Assembly: GCA_902363335.1 (NCBI GenBank)
Contig: CABIZV010000001.1
Span: 248,001-312,000, forward strand
DNA: 64,000 nt
Source of the DNA: Enterobacteriaceae bacterium
Lineage (GTDB): Bacteria; Pseudomonadota; Gammaproteobacteria; Enterobacterales; Enterobacteriaceae
Direction: 5' to 3'
In this document: piece after piece, positions 58,709-64,000 of the stretch
Layout: the number at the start of each line of letters is the position of its first letter
Numbering within the stretch: position 1 is the stretch's first letter
Made by a program: the position numbers and the translations under genes
The notes under the pieces: model-generated
Told to the model about the DNA's origin: nothing
Seen by the model: only the letters and a program-made list of their open reading frames with translations
Databases searched by the model: none

Positions 58709-60438
58709 TGGCTACATATCCGAACGTCAATGCGGCGAACCAGTATGCGCGGGACGTCGTGAACGGGAAGATTCTGGCATGTCGGTTAACCATTCTTTCC
58801 TGTCAGCGTCACCTGGATGATCTCGAACGCGCGAAGGATCCAAACTGGCCCTATCGTTTCGATAAGAATAAGGCTGAACGTTTTTTAAGATTTTCTCAGA
58901 AGATGCCCCACACCTCCGGGGAGTGGGCACGGCGTAAGCTCAGAATAGAGTTTGAGCCCTGGCAGAAATTTTCCCTGGGCGTTCCTTTTGGCTGGGTACG
59001 CAAAGACACTGGGTTTCGCCGTTTTACTGAGATCTATATCGAGGTGCCGCGTAAAAATGGTAAGTCCGCGATAGCGGCAGCCATCGGCAATTATATGTTT
59101 TGCGCTGATGGCGAGTATGCCGCTGAGGTCTACTGTGGCGCCACGACTGAGAAGCAGGCGTGGAAAGTGTTTGCGCCGGCGCTGGCGATGGTGAAAAAGC
59201 TCCCCTCGCTGCGCCAGAAATTCAGTATCAAGCCCTGGGCTAAACGGATGACCCGCCCCGATGGTTCCGTGTTTGCGCCAATCATCGGTGATCCGGGGGA
59301 TGGTGACTCACCGTCCTGTGCGATTATCGATGAGTATCATGAGCATGATACCGACGCGCTCTATACCACTATGACAACGGGTATGGGCGCACGTGAGCAA
59401 CCTGTGACGCTCATCATTACCACAGCAGGATATGACATTTCATCTCCTTGTTACGAGAAGCGTGCTCAGGTGGTTGAGATACTGGAGCGCATCAGGGAAG
59501 GCGGGGAGAACGAGGCCATATTCGGCATCATCTATACCCTTGATGATGGCGATGACTGGACAAAGCCGGAAGCGCTGATAAAGGCAAACCCAAACTACGG
59601 TGTGTCGATAAAGGAAAGCTTTCTCAGGGCTAAACAGCTACTGGCTATGTCCACACCCAGCCAGACCAACAAGATCCTCACCAAACACTTTAATAAGTGG
59701 GTGAGTTCGAAAGCCGCCTTCTACAACCTGCAGAAGTGGATGGCAGCAGCAGATAAAACGCTGAAGTTGTCAGATTTTGCAGGAGAGGAATGCTATCTGG
59801 GGATTGACCTGGCATCCAAGCTTGACCTCAACGCCGTTGTGCCAATCTTCAGGCGAGAAATTGACGGGCTTAGCCATTTTTACTGTGTTGGCCCGATGTT
59901 CTGGGTGCCAGAGGATACGGTGTATTCCACCGATCCGGCGCTGAAAACGACGGCTGAGCGCTATCAGTCATTTGTCAATCAAGGGGTGCTGGTGCCCACC
60001 GATGGGGCTGAGGTGGATTACCGCATCATTTTTGAGTCCATTCTTACGCTGCGAGCAACAGTAAAAATAGCGTCATGCCCGATTGACCCCTACGGGGCGA
60101 CCAGCATTTCCCACATGCTGCTGGATGAAGGACTCGAACCCATAACTATCACCCAGAACTACACCAATATGAGCGATCCGATGCGTGAAATCGAAGCGGC
60201 AATCGCTGCGGGGCGTTTTCATCATGACGGTAATCCGCTGATGAACTGGTGTGTTTCTAACGTGGTCGGGAAGTATCTTCCGGGCAGCGATGATGTTGTT
60301 CGTCCGGTGAAAGAGGGGGGCGGTAACAAGATAGATGGTGCGGTGAGCATGATGATGGGCGTCGGCCGCGCAATGCTGAACGAGCCAAAAGATTTTCTCT
60401 CCAATCTCGATCCAGACGAGGACGTTTTATTCCTGTGA
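58708..60438 (+). CDS. Terminase large subunit
   Basis: 576 residues. ATPase: Walker A IEVPRKNGKSAIAAA and Walker B CAIIDEYHEH (about residues 205-215), coupling TTAGYD. Nuclease: LGIDLASKLDLNAVV with the first metal-binding aspartate and NKIDGAVSMMM with a later one. It overlaps the small subunit by one base and pumps DNA into proheads. Confidence 0.94.
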   Translation: MATYPNVNAANQYARDVVNGKILACRLTILSCQRHLDDLERAKDPNWPYRFDKNKAERFLRFSQKMPHTSGEWARRKLRIEFEPWQKFSLGVPFGWVRKDTGFRRFTEIYIEVPRKNGKSAIAAAIGNYMFCADGEYAAEVYCGATTEKQAWKVFAPALAMVKKLPSLRQKFSIKPWAKRMTRPDGSVFAPIIGDPGDGDSPSCAIIDEYHEHDTDALYTTMTTGMGAREQPVTLIITTAGYDISSPCYEKRAQVVEILERIREGGENEAIFGIIYTLDDGDDWTKPEALIKANPNYGVSIKESFLRAKQLLAMSTPSQTNKILTKHFNKWVSSKAAFYNLQKWMAAADKTLKLSDFAGEECYLGIDLASKLDLNAVVPIFRREIDGLSHFYCVGPMFWVPEDTVYSTDPALKTTAERYQSFVNQGVLVPTDGAEVDYRIIFESILTLRATVKIASCPIDPYGATSISHMLLDEGLEPITITQNYTNMSDPMREIEAAIAAGRFHHDGNPLMNWCVSNVVGKYLPGSDDVVRPVKEGGGNKIDGAVSMMMGVGRAMLNEPKDFLSNLDPDEDVLFL

Positions 60439-60590
60439 AATCACTAATTATCGATGTCGCCGGGCTGTCTGGCTTTGGCGCGCTGGTGGGCGGTATTTAC
60501 CTAAAATACGGCGCCGCGACTGCGCTTATGGCTGGCGGGGCCGGGCTTCTGTTATGGGCGCTTCTCGCAGCAAGGGGATCAAAATGCTGA
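60435..60590 (+). CDS. Small membrane protein between terminase and portal
   Basis: 51 residues from a GTG that overlaps the terminase stop; its own stop overlaps the portal start. Almost entirely hydrophobic and glycine-rich (VAGLSGFGALVGGIYLKYGA, TALMAGGAGLLLWALLAARG), two predicted membrane helices. Such a protein is often found at this position in HK97-type phages. Role unknown; coupling supports its reality. Confidence 0.7.
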   Translation: MKSLIIDVAGLSGFGALVGGIYLKYGAATALMAGGAGLLLWALLAARGSKC

Positions 60591-61810
60591 TTAATGCCAT
60601 GTTCAGAAGTAACTCGCTGGAGAATCCTGCTGTTCCGTTGACTGCTGAAGCAGCCGAAAACGACGGGATTTTTAACGGTGACGTGATCGTTAACCCCAAA
60701 ACGGCGATGAAGCTTGCGGCGGTGTATGCCTGTATTTACGTCATATCCTCAAACGTTGCCCAGATGCCACTACACGTTATGCGGCGAACCGGGAAATTTG
60801 TGGAGCCGGCGCGGGATCACCCCGTTTTTTATCTGGTTCATGATGAGCCGAACGACTGGCAAACCAGCTATAAATGGCGCGAGCTGAAGCAGCGCCACAT
60901 TCTCGGCTGGGGGAATGGCTATACCCATGTTAAGCGCAATCGCCGGGGGGAGGTTACCCAGCTTGAAGCCTGTATGCCATGGGAAACGACCCTGCTGAAT
61001 ACCGGCGGTCGCTACACCTATGGCATGTACAACGAAGAGGGCTCTTTTGCTATCAGCCCTGACGACATGATCCACATCAGGGCGCTGGGGAATAACCAGA
61101 AGATGGGATTAAGTCCAATTCTCCAGCACGCTGAAACGATTGGTATGGGGATGAGCGGGCAGAAATATACCGAGAGCTTTTTTAGCGGTAACGCCCGTCC
61201 GGCGGGGATTGTGTCGGTAAAAGGGGAACTTAACGACAACTCCTGGGATCGTCTCAAAAAGATGTGGCAGAAAGCCTCAGCCATGCTGCGCAGTCAGGAA
61301 AACAGAACTATGCTGCTGCCGGCAGAGCTTGATTATAAAGCGCTGACCGTTTCTCCCGTTGATGCACAGCTCATCGACATGATGAAGCTTAACCGCTCAA
61401 TGATTGCCGGAATTTTCAACGTACCGGCGCACATGATTAACGACCTGGAAAAAGCGACATTCTCCAATATTTCCGAGCAGGCCATTCAGTTTGTACGTTA
61501 CACGATGATGCCCTGGGTAACGAACTGGGAGCAGGAGATAAACCGCCGCCTGTTCACCCGCGCCGAACGGGAGGCCGGGTATTACGTTCGCTTTAACCTG
61601 ACAGGGCTGTTACGTGGTACACCGAAAGAGCGCGCTCAGTTCTATCATTTTGCCATCACCGATGGCTGGATGAGCCGCAATGAGGCCCGCGCCTTTGAGG
61701 ATATGAACCCCAAAGATGGGCTCGACGAGATGCTGGTTAGCGTCAACGCAGCTGATACGGCAAAAAAATTGAAAGACGACGATAAAACGGAGGGCAATTC
61801 CGATGAGTGA
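60584..61810 (+). CDS. HK97-family portal protein
   Basis: 408 residues. Family features: KTAMKLAAVYACIYVISSNVAQMP (start), GNGYTHVKRNRRGEV and NRSMIAGIFNVPAHMINDLEKATFSNISEQ (key AGIFNVPAHMI). It forms the ring through which DNA passes. Start at ATG behind aaggggatcaaa; ends overlapping the protease. Confidence 0.93.
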   Translation: MLINAMFRSNSLENPAVPLTAEAAENDGIFNGDVIVNPKTAMKLAAVYACIYVISSNVAQMPLHVMRRTGKFVEPARDHPVFYLVHDEPNDWQTSYKWRELKQRHILGWGNGYTHVKRNRRGEVTQLEACMPWETTLLNTGGRYTYGMYNEEGSFAISPDDMIHIRALGNNQKMGLSPILQHAETIGMGMSGQKYTESFFSGNARPAGIVSVKGELNDNSWDRLKKMWQKASAMLRSQENRTMLLPAELDYKALTVSPVDAQLIDMMKLNRSMIAGIFNVPAHMINDLEKATFSNISEQAIQFVRYTMMPWVTNWEQEINRRLFTRAEREAGYYVRFNLTGLLRGTPKERAQFYHFAITDGWMSRNEARAFEDMNPKDGLDEMLVSVNAADTAKKLKDDDKTEGNSDE

Positions 61811-62405
61811 CGATCGGGAAACACGCTGCTACAGCGGTGAGGTCAGGGCCGAGCAGCACGATCAGCAGCCGACGCGCATTATCGGTTATGGCTCGGTGTT
61901 CAATTCGCGCTCTGAACCGCTATGGGGGTTCCGCGAGATTATTAAGCCAGGCGCGTTTGATGATGTGCTGGGTGACGATGTGCGCGGTCTGTTCAACCAT
62001 GATCCAAACTTTATTCTGGGGCGCAGCGCGTCGGGCACGCTGACGGTTTCGACCGATGAGCGTGGTTTACGTTATGACATTGAAGCACCCGATACCCAGA
62101 CTATCCGCGATCTGGTGCTGGCACCAATGCTGCGCGGCGACATTAATCAGTCAAGTTTTGCCTTCCGGGTCGCCCGGGACGGCGAGCGCTGGTATGAGGA
62201 TGAAGAGGGCGTGGTTATTCGGGAGATTTCGCGCTTCTCGCGTCTCTTTGATGTCAGCCCCGTAACGTATCCGGCGTACCAGGAGGCTGATTCCGGGGTT
62301 CGCTCCCTGAAAGTCTGGCAGGAAGCACGCAACAGCGGCGCGCTGAAGCTTGCCATTAACCAACGAATGGCGCGCGAGCGCGTCCTGACACTTCTTAATG
62401 CATAA
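61803..62405 (+). CDS. HK97-family prohead maturation protease
   Basis: 200 residues. Motifs: RIIGYGSVFNSRSEPLWGFREII, GLFNHDPNFILGRSASGTL (catalytic histidine) and INQSSFAFRV (catalytic serine). It removes the capsid delta domain during maturation and then itself. It overlaps the portal gene by eight bases. Confidence 0.93.
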   Translation: MSDDRETRCYSGEVRAEQHDQQPTRIIGYGSVFNSRSEPLWGFREIIKPGAFDDVLGDDVRGLFNHDPNFILGRSASGTLTVSTDERGLRYDIEAPDTQTIRDLVLAPMLRGDINQSSFAFRVARDGERWYEDEEGVVIREISRFSRLFDVSPVTYPAYQEADSGVRSLKVWQEARNSGALKLAINQRMARERVLTLLNA

Positions 62406-62415
62406 GGAAACATCC

Positions 62416-63645
62416 ATGAAGCTTCATGAAATGAAACAAAAGCGCAATACCATCGCTACAGACATGCGTGCGCTGAATGAAAAAATCGGGGATAACGCCT
62501 GGACTGATGAGCAGCGCACTGAGTGGAATAAGGCTAAATCCGAGCTGGAAGGGCTGGATGAGCGCATTACCCGCGAAGAAGAGTTGCGGGATATGGATCA
62601 GAAATACATCGATGATAAAAGTGATGAACAGCGTGACAATCTGGATAAGGATAACGGTAAAAAACCGGATGAACAGCGCGGACAGATTTTTGATAAATGG
62701 ATGCGCCACGGCGCCAGTGAACTGACCGCTGAAGAGCGTAAAGCCCTGCGCGAACTGCGTGCTCAGGGTGTCGCGCCGGATGAAAAGGGCGGCTACACCG
62801 TGCCGGACACCTTCCTCGCGAAAGTCGTCGAGCAGATGAAGGCTTACGGTGGTATCGCCAGCGTAGCGCAAATTCTGACAACCTCTGATGGCCGCACCAT
62901 GGAGTGGGCTACCGCCGATGGTACCGCTGAGGTCGGTGTGCTGCTGGGCGAGAACGAAGAGGCAGGAGAAGAAGATACCGAATTTGGCATGGACAGCCTG
63001 GGTGCGCTGAAAATGACCTCTAAAATCATCCGCGTATCTAACGAACTGCTGCAGGACAGCGCGATCGACATGGAAGCCTATCTTGCCCGCCGCATCGCTG
63101 AGCGTATTGGTCGCGGTGAAGCCCGCTATCTGATTCAGGGGACCGGTACAGGTACGCCGAAACAGCCGAAGGGGCTTGTGGCCTCAGTTACGGGCACCAC
63201 TCCTACGGCATCCGCGACGGCTGTGAAATGGCAGGAAATTCTGTCGCTAAAACACAGTATCGACCCGGCTTATCGCCGCGGGCCGAAGTTCCGCCTGGCG
63301 TTCAATGACAGCACCCTGAAACTTATCAGCGAAATGGAAGATGGTCAGGGCCGTCCGCTGTGGTTGCCGGATATTGTTGGCGTGGCTCCGGCTTCGGTGC
63401 TGAACGTGCCATATGTTATCGATCAGGAGATTGATGATATCGGGGCGGGTAAAAAGTTCATGTTCTGCGGTGACTTTGACCGCTTCATTATCCGTCGCGT
63501 GCGTTACATGATCCTGAAGCGTCTGGTGGAGCGTTACGCTGAATTCGATCAGACCGGCTTCCTGGCGTTCCATCGCTTCGACTGCATTCTGGAAGACACT
63601 TCCGCCATTAAAGCGCTGGTGGGCAAAGGCAGCACCAGCAGCTGA
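62416..63645 (+). CDS. HK97-family major capsid protein
   Basis: 409 residues. The first 110 or so are a charged coiled-coil scaffold (delta) domain (KLHEMKQKRNTIATDMRALN, DERITREEELRDMDQKY) to be removed by the protease. The mature fold begins near VAPDEKGGYTVPDTF and has ALKMTSKIIRVSNELLQDS (E-loop and P-domain), GTPKQPKGL and DRFIIRRVRYMILKR. Start at ATG after aaggaaacatcc. Confidence 0.95.
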   Translation: MKLHEMKQKRNTIATDMRALNEKIGDNAWTDEQRTEWNKAKSELEGLDERITREEELRDMDQKYIDDKSDEQRDNLDKDNGKKPDEQRGQIFDKWMRHGASELTAEERKALRELRAQGVAPDEKGGYTVPDTFLAKVVEQMKAYGGIASVAQILTTSDGRTMEWATADGTAEVGVLLGENEEAGEEDTEFGMDSLGALKMTSKIIRVSNELLQDSAIDMEAYLARRIAERIGRGEARYLIQGTGTGTPKQPKGLVASVTGTTPTASATAVKWQEILSLKHSIDPAYRRGPKFRLAFNDSTLKLISEMEDGQGRPLWLPDIVGVAPASVLNVPYVIDQEIDDIGAGKKFMFCGDFDRFIIRRVRYMILKRLVERYAEFDQTGFLAFHRFDCILEDTSAIKALVGKGSTSS

Positions 63646-63676
63646 TAACTTTTGTAACTTCTGACAGAACACACCA

Positions 63677-63698
63677 CGCCGCTTAACGCGGTTTTTTT
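63677..63698 (+). terminator. Short hairpin and T-run after the capsid gene
   Basis: CCGC/GCGG stem of only four pairs, followed by seven T residues. It could lower expression of downstream genes relative to capsid. Confidence 0.5.
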
Positions 63699-63729
63699 GT
63701 GCCTGCTTCCGGCGGGCACAGGAGGATTT

Positions 63730-64000
63730 ATGCTGCTCAAAATGGAGGAAATCAAAGCCCAGCTCCGGCTGGACGAAGATTTCAACGATGAAGACAGTCT
63801 ACTGGAACTGATGGGGCAGGCGGCGCAGAGCCGTACGGAAAATTTCCTCAACCGCAGGCTTTATGCAACGGCAGCCGATTTGCCAGAAGACGACCCCGAT
63901 GGCCTAGTTATGTCGGATGAAATCAAGCTGGCGCTACTGTTGCTGGTCACCCACTTCTACGAGAACCGCTCAACGGTCACCGAGGTTGAAAAGCTTGAGT
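63730..64000 (+). CDS. Head-tail connector, HK97 gp6-like (partial)
   Basis: First 90 codons of a small connector protein, cut by the window edge. MLLKMEEIKAQLRLDEDFND and EIKLALLLLVTHFYENRS match the QLRG/gp6-like family that forms a ring below the portal. A very good ribosome site (aggaggattt) precedes the ATG. Confidence 0.87.
   Translation, partial: MLLKMEEIKAQLRLDEDFNDEDSLLELMGQAAQSRTENFLNRRLYATAADLPEDDPDGLVMSDEIKLALLLLVTHFYENRSTVTEVEKLE

Overview
The window is chromosomal DNA of a motile member of the Enterobacteriaceae, with a lambdoid prophage inserted near its middle and running off the right edge. The core genes (araFGH, flhDC, motAB-cheAW, tar-tap-cheRBYZ, flhBAE, argS, yecM, cutC, cmoBA, yecN, yecE) match the Escherichia/Salmonella order. 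Several traits are not those of E. coli K-12: a second PBP2 gene beside argS (as in Salmonella), an rhiT-rhiN type pectin-oligomer locus, no otsBA between araH and uspC, and REP elements of the GTAGCCCGGCC...GCCGGG type. I would place it in the Enterobacter/Lelliottia/Leclercia/Citrobacter/Salmonella neighbourhood but cannot name a genus from sequence alone.

Region 1 (1-3156): end of the L-arabinose ABC importer operon. Region 2 (3301-5446): uspC, a long regulated leader with a perfect CRP site, and the flagellar master regulator flhDC. Region 3 (5570-9931): motAB-cheAW, with a sigma28 promoter inside the 3' end of flhC. Region 4 (9972-13230): a porin and a DAACS carrier that separate cheW from tar, genes that are adjacent in E. 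coli. Region 5 (13445-19786): a textbook sigma28 promoter, then tar, tap, cheR, cheB, cheY, cheZ. Region 6 (19948-23565): flhBAE. Region 7 (23639-28362): two GPH-family symporters flanking a GH105 hydrolase, with KdgR-like and CRP-like sites, suggesting uptake and cleavage of unsaturated rhamnogalacturonan fragments. Region 8 (28359-36230): PBP2 paralogue, argS, yecM, cutC, cmoB, cmoA, yecN.

Region 9 (about 37020-64000) is a prophage integrated in the 5' end of yecE, the site used by the Stx2e phage P27. It carries a P27-family small terminase and a Min27/P27-like integrase and excisionase. The leftward early operon (37034-43987) runs from a PL promoter overlapped by two copies of the palindrome TCAAGTTAAACTTGA. 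It holds int, xis, a DnaN-like mini sliding clamp, a Lar-like zinc protein, an ORF6N protein and many small unknown genes. The immunity region has an S24 repressor and a Cro-like gene with three degenerate operators nearby. Rightward come an origin-like G-rich hairpin region, a helicase, a primase and a Q antiterminator. The slot between Q and lysis, where Stx phages carry stx, here holds a DUF3800 gene on the opposite strand plus a tRNA cluster with a half tRNA, an HNH homing-type endonuclease and an odd tRNA-like gene. I see no stx genes. Lysis genes are of the phage 21 type (pinholin, SAR endolysin, Rz/Rz1). A three-gene nucleotide/sugar/methyl-transfer cassette precedes HNH-TerS-TerL and HK97-type head genes. 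The prophage genes look intact where visible, but tail genes and attR lie outside the window.
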